NCBI GenBank assembly: GCA_030037785.1
Contig: JASHQA010000297.1
Coordinates: forward strand, 1 to 51,721
Source: Streptosporangiaceae bacterium
GTDB lineage: Bacteria > Actinomycetota > Actinomycetes > Streptosporangiales > Streptosporangiaceae
Reading direction: 5' to 3'
DNA length: 51,721 nt
In this document: one piece after another, positions 34,637-42,690 of the stretch
Layout of the letters: each line of letters begins with the position of its first letter
Position numbering within the stretch: the first letter of the stretch is position 1
Made by a program: the position numbers and the translations under genes
The notes under the pieces: model-generated
The model's database searches: none
Seen by the model: only the letters and a program-made list of their open reading frames with translations
Told to the model about the DNA's origin: nothing

Positions 34637-36693
34637 CCGCGCTGATCCTGTTCGCCGTCGCGGCCGGGTCGTGGGCGGCAGCCGCCCTGGCTGGCCTGCT
34701 GTCGGCGGCGAGTAGTGCGGTGCTGCGAGTGGGCTGCGGGCTATCCGTGCTGGGCGGCGCGGTCGCGCTGGCCGGCGGCGTCGCGGCTTTGGTGGCGCCC
34801 GAGTCCCGGCTGGTCTCGCCCGGCGGATCCCCGGTGGTCGGCACGCTGCAGCTGCAGTCGACCAGCCTGTCCGGCGTGTTCGCGGTGCTGCTCGGCGTCG
34901 TTGCGGTCGGCATCGGCCTGTACCTGCCTCGTTCCCGGAACTATGCATCAGCCGGACGGCCTGGGGACGACCATCCGGATCCCCCTGCCTCCGGGGGGAC
35001 TGGGGTATACCTGTGCGCGTACAACCTCGCGCTGCTGGCCAGCCTCGCCGTGCTGGCGGCCGGGGGCGTGCTGACGTTCCTGGTCGCGTGGGAGTCCATG
35101 GCACTGCTGTGCTATGCGCTGATCCTGCATCGGCCGCGCGACCGCAAGGTCGCGAGCGGCGCGTTCTGGTTCCTCGCGCTGTCCGAGGTGGGCTTCGTGC
35201 TGATCGTGGCTGCGTTCGTCATCCTCGTGACGCAGACGCACACCATGGACCTCGGGCTGATCGCGGCGCGCGCACCGGGGGTGCCGGGCGCCTGGCGGGA
35301 CACCGCCTACCTGCTGGCGCTCGCCGGGTTCGGGTTCAAGGCGGGCCTGGTGCCGTTGCACGTCTGGCTCCCGGCCGCGCACCCGGTGGCGCCGGCGGAC
35401 GGATCGGCGCTGCTGTCGGGCGTCATCACCAAGCTGGGCGTGTACGGCATCGCGCTGTTCGCGTTCCGGCTGCTGCCCGAGGGTCCGGCTTGGCGCGGCA
35501 TCGTCACGATGGCCGCTGGCGCGCTCACCGCTGCCATCGGCATCCTGTACGCGCTGGGGGAGCGGGACATCAAGCGGTTCCTCGCGTACTCGACGATCGA
35601 GAACGTCGGCATCATCGTGACCGCGCTGGGCGCGGCGATGACCTTCCTCGCCTACGGCCAGCGGGCGCTGTGGGCGTTTCTGCTGCTGGCGGGGCTGTAC
35701 CACGTGCTCAACCACGGCACGTACAAGACGCTGCTGTTCCTTGAGGCCGGGGTGACCGAGCACGCGGCCGGGACCCGCGACATGGACCGGCTCGGCGGGC
35801 TGGCGCGGCTCATGCCGCGGTCCGGGCTGATCGCGTTCGTGGGCACGCTCGGCATCGCCGCGCTGCCGCCGCTGAACGGATTCGTCAGCGAGTGGCTGAT
35901 CTTCCAGGGCCTGTTCCAGGGCTTCCGGACCGGGAGCCACCTGGTGGCCATCCTGATCGTGCTCGCGGCCGGCACCCTGGGGCTGACCGGCGGGCTCGCG
36001 ATCTACGCGTTCGTGCGCGGCTACGGCATCCCTTATCTCGGCATGCCGCGCACCCGGCAGGCCGCTGCGGCCAGCGAGCGCGGCCAGCCGGTCGCCGGGC
36101 CGGCCGTGCTCGCGACCGCGTGCGTGGCGCTCGCGGTGGGTGCGCCGGTGCTGCTGGCCGGGCTGGCCACGGCGGTGCGCGCCACCACCGGGGTGGTGCT
36201 GCGGCCGGTGCTGCTGCCCGGCAAGCTGACCGTCATCCCGGCGCACCTGAACTTCGCCGGATTCTCGCCCACCTATCTGGCGGTCTTCCTCGTCGCGGTG
36301 ACGGTCGTGCCGGTGCTCATCTACCTGGCCGGGCGGCCGCGCGGAGCGTCGGTCGTGGTGCCGGTGTGGGACGGCGGCATGCTCGCGTTCCGGCCGCGGA
36401 TGCAGTACTCGGCGATGACGTTCTCGGCGCCGACGCGGGTCACCTTCGACGCGCTGTACCGGCCGTCGGTGTCCGTGCAGCGAGCCTCCGACGACCCGGC
36501 GGGCCGGTCCGGGCCGGTGCACTACGAGGCGGAGGTCACGCCGGTCTTCGAGCGCTACCTGTACCGGCCGGTGATCCGGGCCATCGAGTGGCTGGCCGAC
36601 TTCATCCGGCCACTGCAGTCGGGCGATGTCAACCTGTACTTGCTGTACGTCTTCATCGCGGTGCTGGTGGCCTATCTGATCGCGGCGGTGTAA
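34633..36693 (+). CDS. Ehr2 HyfB-like (NuoL antiporter-like) subunit
   Basis: AWESMALLCYALILHRPRDRKVASGAFWFL...KAGLVPLHVWLPAAHPVAPADGSALLSGVITKLGVYGI...DIKRFLAYSTIENVGII. Confidence 0.92.
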   Translation: MTALILFAVAAGSWAAAALAGLLSAASSAVLRVGCGLSVLGGAVALAGGVAALVAPESRLVSPGGSPVVGTLQLQSTSLSGVFAVLLGVVAVGIGLYLPRSRNYASAGRPGDDHPDPPASGGTGVYLCAYNLALLASLAVLAAGGVLTFLVAWESMALLCYALILHRPRDRKVASGAFWFLALSEVGFVLIVAAFVILVTQTHTMDLGLIAARAPGVPGAWRDTAYLLALAGFGFKAGLVPLHVWLPAAHPVAPADGSALLSGVITKLGVYGIALFAFRLLPEGPAWRGIVTMAAGALTAAIGILYALGERDIKRFLAYSTIENVGIIVTALGAAMTFLAYGQRALWAFLLLAGLYHVLNHGTYKTLLFLEAGVTEHAAGTRDMDRLGGLARLMPRSGLIAFVGTLGIAALPPLNGFVSEWLIFQGLFQGFRTGSHLVAILIVLAAGTLGLTGGLAIYAFVRGYGIPYLGMPRTRQAAAASERGQPVAGPAVLATACVALAVGAPVLLAGLATAVRATTGVVLRPVLLPGKLTVIPAHLNFAGFSPTYLAVFLVAVTVVPVLIYLAGRPRGASVVVPVWDGGMLAFRPRMQYSAMTFSAPTRVTFDALYRPSVSVQRASDDPAGRSGPVHYEAEVTPVFERYLYRPVIRAIEWLADFIRPLQSGDVNLYLLYVFIAVLVAYLIAAV

Positions 36694-36707
36694 CGCGCGG
36701 TCCGGTC

Positions 36708-36747
36708 GAGCAGGCCGGTCAGCCGGTCAGCCGGTCGGTGCCTGCTC
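36708..36747. terminator. Inverted repeat between convergent Ehr2 and MutS-like genes, possible bidirectional terminator
   Basis: GAGCAGGC (36708-36715) ... GCCTGCTC (36740-36747). Confidence 0.4.
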
Positions 36748-38280
36748 GCCCTCGCCGAGCCAGCCGCCGATCCGGTCGTAGATGTCCTGGCCGAAGCTGG
36801 TGGGCAGCGGCTCGGCGACCTCGAGCCGGAAGGTCCGCTGCCCGTCGGGCTGGCGCGGCGCGCGCAGGAACAGCGTGTGGTCCGGCCGCTCGCGGCGGAA
36901 GCTGTCGGCGAAGTCGAACTGATGCGTGACGAAGCACACCCGGATGCCGGCCTGCAGCAACGCCCGCACCACCTGGCGGCCGATCTCCGACCCCTCCTGC
37001 TCGTTGGTCGCCGCAAACGACTCGTTGAACAGCATCATGCAGTCCGGGCCCAGGTGGTCGGCGATGCGGCTCATCCGGGTGAGTTCCTCGTCGAGGCGGC
37101 CGCTGACCATCGAGGCGTCTTCCTCGCGGATGAAGTGCGTGAACACCTGCCTGCAGAGACCGGACCGGAACGCGCGGGCGGTGACGAACATCCCGGCCTG
37201 CAGCATCAGCTGGGCCACGCCGACGCTGCGGAGAAACGTCGACTTCCCGCCCGAACTGGCGCCGGTGATGACGACGAGGGGCCTGCCGTCGGCGTCGGCG
37301 TCGTTGCCGACGACCCGGTCGATCCGCAGTGCCAGGCTGGTGTCGCGCAGGTCCGCGCAGGTCAGCTCCGGTCCGGCTGGCGGGTTGCCGGCTGGCGGGT
37401 TGTCGGCTGGCGGGTTGCCGCCGGGGACGGGGAAGGTCACCGGCACACCTCGCGCGGTCAGCTCGTCGTGCAGGCTGAGGCAGCTCACGTAGAACCCGAG
37501 CTCGGCCTGCAGCATCGTGAAGTAGCTGGTGACGTGGTCGGCGGAGCGCGCGGCCGCGTTGGCGACCAGGTTGATGCCGCGCGCGGTCAGGTCCGCCAGC
37601 GCCTGGGCGCCCGCCTCGTCGCGCGGGTGCAGCGTGAACGAGTAGACCGACCGCGGCTCGATGCCCACGCGTTCCTTCCAGCCGCGCCGCGTGCTCCCGG
37701 AACGCAGGACGTACTTGATGCCGCTGTTGTCGCGGTCGAGCTGCGCGCTGATCGGCACTCCGTCGCGGAATCTGAGCTGACGCAGGTGCCCGGCGATGGT
37801 CTCGAAGTACTCGTCGTCCAGATCTCGCTGCAGGCTGCTGAACAGCGCGGTCAGCCCGGCAGAGCGGACCGAGCCCGCGTGCTCGTCGGCGAGGCGGCGC
37901 AACTGCCGGAGCCTGGCGACCAGGACGTCGAGCTGGTTCACGGCGCCGGACAGGATGGTGGACGGGTTCCGCGAGGAAAAGAACCCCCAGACCCCGCGCT
38001 TGTCCCGCAGCGCGCCGACCGCGATGTCGTACATCTGCCGGATGACGTCGGGGTTGGCGATGCAGTCGGCGAGGATCTGCTGCCGGTAGCGGATCACCGC
38101 TTCGTCGGCGACGCTGGTCAGCAGCACCCGCGTCGAGACGTCCCGGCGGAACTTGTCGCCGCCCGCCATCGCCGTCAGCAGCGTGCCGAGCTCGAGATCC
38201 TGGATCAGGTCCGCGTGGTCGGCTGGCAGCTCTGCCGTGAAGTCGAAGTCGGCAGCCGGGTACAGCAGGTGCGCCTTCAC
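36727..38280 (-). CDS. MutS-like ATPase (pair 2, second gene)
   Basis: MKAHLLYPAADFDFTAELPADHADLIQDLELGTLLTAMAGGDKF; Walker A GASSGGKST, REEDASMVSGRLDEELTRM, MLFNESFAATNEQEGSEI. Confidence 0.9.
   Translation of the reverse strand: MKAHLLYPAADFDFTAELPADHADLIQDLELGTLLTAMAGGDKFRRDVSTRVLLTSVADEAVIRYRQQILADCIANPDVIRQMYDIAVGALRDKRGVWGFFSSRNPSTILSGAVNQLDVLVARLRQLRRLADEHAGSVRSAGLTALFSSLQRDLDDEYFETIAGHLRQLRFRDGVPISAQLDRDNSGIKYVLRSGSTRRGWKERVGIEPRSVYSFTLHPRDEAGAQALADLTARGINLVANAAARSADHVTSYFTMLQAELGFYVSCLSLHDELTARGVPVTFPVPGGNPPADNPPAGNPPAGPELTCADLRDTSLALRIDRVVGNDADADGRPLVVITGASSGGKSTFLRSVGVAQLMLQAGMFVTARAFRSGLCRQVFTHFIREEDASMVSGRLDEELTRMSRIADHLGPDCMMLFNESFAATNEQEGSEIGRQVVRALLQAGIRVCFVTHQFDFADSFRRERPDHTLFLRAPRQPDGQRTFRLEVAEPLPTSFGQDIYDRIGGWLGEGEQAPTG
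37375..37421. repeat. About three tandem copies of a 15-bp unit inside the MutS-like gene
   Basis: GGCTGGCGGGTTGCC / GGCTGGCGGGTTGTC / GGCTGGCGGGTTGCC; encodes NPPADNPPAGNPPAG. Confidence 0.85.
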
Positions 38281-39857
38281 GGGTTCAGCCGCCGGGTTAG
38301 CTGCTCGTAGGTCACCCCGTGCTTGGCCGCGATCGCGAGCGCGTAGGCCAGCCCGTCAGCCGGCTTGCGCACGACCTTGTACGTTCGCTCGGCCGGGTTG
38401 TCCGGCACGACGGTGCTGGCCATGCTCACCACGCTTGGCCCGTACGCAGCCAGCTCGTCGACGAACGTCACGTACACGCACAGCACGTCGTCGGCGACGA
38501 CCTTCGCGAGCACCTTTCCGCCGAGGAACCGGGCGTCGCTGAGGGTGGTCGAGGCGAAGATCTCGTTCATGATCACGATGCTGGCGGGCGTGGCGGCTAG
38601 CAGGGTCCGCTGGATCCGAAGCAGGTCGTCCTCCAGCTTGCCGGTCTGATTGGCGATGTCCTCCTCCCGCTCGAAGTGGGTGAGGATCTGGTCGCACAGG
38701 AACAGCCGGGCCGCGCTGCCCGGCACCGGGCAGCCCACCGCGACCAGGTGGTGCAGCTGGCCGAAGGTGCGGGCGAACGTGGTCTTCCCCCCCTGGTTGG
38801 GACCGGACACGACGATGACGCGCTCCGGCCCGGCGAGGTGGAATTCGTTGGTAACGATCGCGCTGTGGGCCGCGGTCAGCTTGGCCGCGAGCGCGATGTC
38901 AAAGGTGTCTTCGGCGAAGATGTCCTTGCCGCCCGCAGCGAGCTCGGGGTAGCAGAAACGCAGCCCGGCCGCCTGCAGCGGCCGGATGTAGCCGAGGTAG
39001 GCGAGGTAGAACTGCAGCTCGCGGTCGAATCGGTCGACGACCGCGTCCACGAAGCCGGCGTGATTCCGGCAGAACAGCGCCAGTGCACCGAACTCAGCGG
39101 GGAACAGCCGCGCTACCAGCTCGACGATCTGCGCGCCTACCCCGGTCATGCCGGGCCACACTCGGTATGGCACCCGGTAGTCATTCGCCTCGCCCTGCGC
39201 GAACCGCGCGAACGTCTCCTCGATCTCGGCGCTGTAATCCGGCTCGCCGTCGTAGCGGCTCACCTCAACCCGCGGGCCCCTGATCCGCACCAGGTAGCTG
39301 ACCTGGCCGAGTTCCTTCTTGCAGGCCGCCGTGTCCGCGGCGAGCCGCGCGAACGCGGCGGATTCGGCGTAGCTGGTCAGGTAGTCGCGGAAGGCCAGCA
39401 GCCCTCGCGAGGCGATCGGCAACGTGGTCAGGCTCGCGGCGAGCGCGCCGACCGCGTCGCAGTAGATCGCTGCCGCGTCGAGGAACCAGCCCTGCTGCTG
39501 CTGCGCCGAGCGCATCTTGGCCAGCTCCCGCACGTGCACCCGGACGTCTCGCATCCGGCCGCCGAACACGTCGACGGCAGCGAGCAGGTCCGGGTTCGCG
39601 AGATCGCGGAAGATCTCGTGCCGGTACCGGAGCGTGCCGGTGTCCCTGACTCGCCGGTGCAGCACCCGGCTGATCAGCTCGCGCTGCTCCCGGTCGCCGG
39701 CGACCGCCGCGATGACCTGGTCGAGGTTGAGATCGGAGACGAATTCCTGATCAGCGGTGTCGACGCCCGGCAGCGCTCCGTCCGGCTCAGCGGACAGCAG
39801 GCTGGTGAAGGCGGGCTGGGGCGCCAGCACACCCGGATCGGTGCGCTCTGCGGTCAT
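38277..39857 (-). CDS. MutS-like ATPase (pair 2, first gene)
   Basis: MTAERTDPGVLAPQPAFTSLLSAEPDG...; Walker A GPNQGGKTT, VIMNEIFASTTLSDARFLG, VTFVDELAAYG; SD AGGAG before ATG 39857. Confidence 0.9.
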   Translation of the reverse strand: MTAERTDPGVLAPQPAFTSLLSAEPDGALPGVDTADQEFVSDLNLDQVIAAVAGDREQRELISRVLHRRVRDTGTLRYRHEIFRDLANPDLLAAVDVFGGRMRDVRVHVRELAKMRSAQQQQGWFLDAAAIYCDAVGALAASLTTLPIASRGLLAFRDYLTSYAESAAFARLAADTAACKKELGQVSYLVRIRGPRVEVSRYDGEPDYSAEIEETFARFAQGEANDYRVPYRVWPGMTGVGAQIVELVARLFPAEFGALALFCRNHAGFVDAVVDRFDRELQFYLAYLGYIRPLQAAGLRFCYPELAAGGKDIFAEDTFDIALAAKLTAAHSAIVTNEFHLAGPERVIVVSGPNQGGKTTFARTFGQLHHLVAVGCPVPGSAARLFLCDQILTHFEREEDIANQTGKLEDDLLRIQRTLLAATPASIVIMNEIFASTTLSDARFLGGKVLAKVVADDVLCVYVTFVDELAAYGPSVVSMASTVVPDNPAERTYKVVRKPADGLAYALAIAAKHGVTYEQLTRRLNP

Positions 39858-39885
39858 GCGTGCTCCTGTCCTCGCCTCGCGGCGG

Positions 39886-39941
39886 TCGTCAGGAGCCATT
39901 AGCCATCGCTGGCGGTCGCGCGGACGAGCCCCATCGCCTTC
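39886..39941 (-). promoter_or_regulatory. Fluoride riboswitch (crcB RNA), copy F6
   Basis: Reverse complement GGCGATGGGGCTCGTCCGCGCGACCGCCAGCGATGGCTAATGGCTCCTGACG; P2 GCCA-GCGA-TGGC; GCTCCTG/CAGGAGC would mask the SD of the MutS-like gene. Confidence 0.9.
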
Positions 39942-40097
39942 GCGCAGTTTACCGGCAGGTCCGCGGGCGCGGCGATCCGTCCGGCTCTCGCCAGCGAGCC
40001 GCGGGCGGTGCAAAGAAGGCGTGAAGATCGCCGGGGACGTCGTTAAGAACGTATCAAGATCGCCGGGAACTGGCTGGTCAGGAGCGAAGCTGGGAAC

Positions 40098-41987
40098 GTG
40101 AGCGCGGCAGCCGGGCCAGGTCGGCGTAGGCGGGGCCTGTCGGCGCCACTCGCCCTGCCCGCCGGGTTCGGCGCGCTGCTGCTGGCCGGGGCGGTGGCCG
40201 CCGGCAGCGACGGCGCGCTGTCGTCCGGCTGGGTCCTGGTCCTGGTGGCCGTCATCGTCACGGTTGGCTCGATGGTCGCCGAGCCCGCGGCGGCTCCGGT
40301 GCTCGGCGTGATCGGCTGGCTGACCGTCATCGGCTTCGCCCACCCGCCGTACGCCCAGCTGCAGCTGGCCTCCCGGCTAGCCGGTCAGGCCGCGCTGGTG
40401 GTCGGGGGCTGCACGGTCGGCGGGATCGTCACCGGCGCGCTGGTGCGGCGGCTGGCCGCATCGGTCACACTGTGGATTGTGGAAGTACCCGGCGAGCTCG
40501 ACGACTCACCCGACGCTGGCCAGGCAGGCGGCTCCGCGGTGACGCCCGTCCGGCCCCGGCGGCTGGCTTACCTGTTCGGCGGCATCGGCGTGCGGCGGGT
40601 GCTGCTGGCGGGCGCGCTGCTGGCCGGCGGCCTCCCGCTGCTCACGCTCGCCCTGGCCCGGCTCCACCTGGGCCTGGGCGATGACTTGCTGATCTACCTG
40701 GCGGCTGTGGTGGCGGTCGCGGTAGTCGGCGGCTTCTGGCCCGCGGTCCTGGCCGCCATCGCGGCGAGCCTGCTGGTCAACTGGTTCTTCACGCCGCCGC
40801 TGCACACGCTGACGATCGCCGATGGCAAGAGCCTGCTGGCGCTGCTGCTGTTTGTCACCGTCGCGGTCACGGTCAGCAGCGTGGTGCATCTGGCTGCGCT
40901 CCGCGCCCGGCAGGCGGCGCGCAGCACGGAGGAGGCAGAAGACCTGCTGGCCCTGGCGCAGACCGTGCTCGGTGGCCGCGACACGCCGGCGGCGGTGCTG
41001 GAGCACCTCACGGCCAGCCGCGGTGGCCGGGCGAGTCTGCTCGAGCGCGCTGGCGAGGCGTGGGTCCGGGTGGCGGGCAGTGATCCAGAGCCAGGCGGGC
41101 AGGCCGCGCAGCGCGCCCCGGTTCGGCCGGACCTGGTTCTCGAGGCTTCGGGCCAGCGCCGGCCGTTGTCGCCTCGGCTGCTGACGGGCCTGACGACGCA
41201 GCTGGCCGCGGCGCTGGATCGAGACCGGCTCCGGACCCAGGCCGCGCAGGCGGAGGCGCTGGCCGAGGGGAACCGGATGCGCACGGCGCTGCTCGCGGCT
41301 GTCAGTCATGACCTGCGTACCCCGCTGGCATCGATCAAGGCGAGCGTGAGCACGCTGCGGCAGACCGACGTGCAGTGGACGGCGAACGACGAGGCCGCGT
41401 TGCTGGCCACGATCGAGGCATCGGCTGACCGGCTGGACGCCCTGATCGGCAACTTGCTGGACATGAGCCGGCTCACCACGGGCTCACTGCAGCCGTTCCT
41501 CCGGCCGACCGCCATCGACGAGGTTGCGCCGATGGCGCTGCGTGGCCTTGACGGCGCCGGCCCAGCCGGCGGCACGCAGCTCGAACTGGCGGTCCCGGAG
41601 GGTCTGCCGCTCGTGCTGACCGATCCGGGATTGCTGGAGCGGGTGCTTGCCAACCTGTTCGCCAACGCGCTTGCCTACTCCCCGGCAGGCAGCCGAGCGG
41701 GGATGCGTGCGAGCCGGGTCGGCGACAGCGTGCTGCTGGAGGTGATCGACCACGGTCGCGGGGTGCCGGACGAGGCGAAGCCCCGAATGTTCGAGCCCTT
41801 CCAGCGCCTCGACGGCCGCGGCGCCGACCGGTCCGGTGTCACGGGCGTAGGCCTCGGCCTCGCCGTGGTCAAGGGCTTCCTGGACACCATGGGGGGCACG
41901 GTCGAGGCTGCCGACACTCCTGGCGGCGGGCTGACGATGCGCGTCACGCTGCCGTGTGCGCTGGCCGCGGCCAGCGTGACCGCGTGA
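40098..41987 (+). CDS. KdpD-like sensor histidine kinase lacking the N-terminal KdpD/Usp domains
   Basis: DUF4118-like TM block VNWFFTPPLHTLTIADGKSLLALLLFV; H-box AAVSHDLRTPLASIKASVSTLR; GLGLAVVKGFLDTMGG. Confidence 0.88.
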   Translation: MSAAAGPGRRRRGLSAPLALPAGFGALLLAGAVAAGSDGALSSGWVLVLVAVIVTVGSMVAEPAAAPVLGVIGWLTVIGFAHPPYAQLQLASRLAGQAALVVGGCTVGGIVTGALVRRLAASVTLWIVEVPGELDDSPDAGQAGGSAVTPVRPRRLAYLFGGIGVRRVLLAGALLAGGLPLLTLALARLHLGLGDDLLIYLAAVVAVAVVGGFWPAVLAAIAASLLVNWFFTPPLHTLTIADGKSLLALLLFVTVAVTVSSVVHLAALRARQAARSTEEAEDLLALAQTVLGGRDTPAAVLEHLTASRGGRASLLERAGEAWVRVAGSDPEPGGQAAQRAPVRPDLVLEASGQRRPLSPRLLTGLTTQLAAALDRDRLRTQAAQAEALAEGNRMRTALLAAVSHDLRTPLASIKASVSTLRQTDVQWTANDEAALLATIEASADRLDALIGNLLDMSRLTTGSLQPFLRPTAIDEVAPMALRGLDGAGPAGGTQLELAVPEGLPLVLTDPGLLERVLANLFANALAYSPAGSRAGMRASRVGDSVLLEVIDHGRGVPDEAKPRMFEPFQRLDGRGADRSGVTGVGLGLAVVKGFLDTMGGTVEAADTPGGGLTMRVTLPCALAAASVTA

Positions 41988-42009
41988 GGCTGGCCGAGGC
42001 GCCGCAGTC

Positions 42010-42684
42010 ATGACGAGAGTTCTGGTCATCGACGACGAGGCCGCGATCTTGCGAGCGCTGAAGATCAACCTGACGGCCCGCAAGTACGAGGTGAGCACGG
42101 CAGCCGACGGCGCGTCCGGGCTGGCGGCCATGGCGCGCGAGCGTCCCGACGTGCTGATCCTCGACCTCGGGCTGCCCGACATGGATGGCACCGAGGTGAT
42201 CCGGGGCGTGCGCGGCTGGACCACGACGCCGATCATCGTGCTGTCGGCCTGGGGCCAGGAAAGCCAGAAGGTGGCGGCGCTGGACGCGGGCGCCGACGAC
42301 TACGTGACCAAGCCGTTCGGCATGGATGAGCTGCTGGCACGGCTGCGCGCGGCCGTTCGCCGGGCGTCCCCTGCGCCAGACGAGCCGGTGGTCGCGACCG
42401 GGGATCTCACCGTCGACCTGGCCCGCAAGCGGGTCACCCGCGCGGGCTCCGACGTGCGGCTGACGCCGACCGAGTGGCAGCTGCTGGAGGTCCTGGTGCG
42501 CAACAGCGACCGGCTGGTGACGCAGCGGCAGTTGCTGCAGGAAGTCTGGGGACCCGGCTACCAGACCGAGGCTGGCTACCTGCGCGTGTACGTGGCTAAC
42601 CTGCGCCGCAAGCTGGAGCCCGATCCGTCCGCACCTCGTTACCTGCTGACCGAGCCGGGCATGGGCTATCGGTTCCGGCCCTAG
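42010..42684 (+). CDS. kdpE: KdpE-like OmpR-family response regulator
   Basis: MTRVLVIDDEAAILRALKINLTARKYEV...LILDLGLPDMDGTEVI...VRNSDRLVTQRQLLQEVWGPGYQTEAGYLRVYVANLRRKLEPD. Confidence 0.92.
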   Translation: MTRVLVIDDEAAILRALKINLTARKYEVSTAADGASGLAAMARERPDVLILDLGLPDMDGTEVIRGVRGWTTTPIIVLSAWGQESQKVAALDAGADDYVTKPFGMDELLARLRAAVRRASPAPDEPVVATGDLTVDLARKRVTRAGSDVRLTPTEWQLLEVLVRNSDRLVTQRQLLQEVWGPGYQTEAGYLRVYVANLRRKLEPDPSAPRYLLTEPGMGYRFRP

Positions 42685-42690
42685 CCTGCG

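Noticed and set aside
2469-36693. Annotating either complex as formate hydrogenlyase or a functional [NiFe] hydrogenase 4
   Set aside because: Neither NuoD-like subunit has the paired N- and C-terminal cysteine motifs that bind the NiFe centre, and no maturation genes or formate dehydrogenase are present.
39942-40097. GGCGA...TCGCC hairpin and the repeated AAGATCGCCGGG before the KdpD-like gene as another riboswitch
   Set aside because: Loop and spacing do not fit crcB topology; a local hairpin CGGCTC/GAGCCG explains the pairing.
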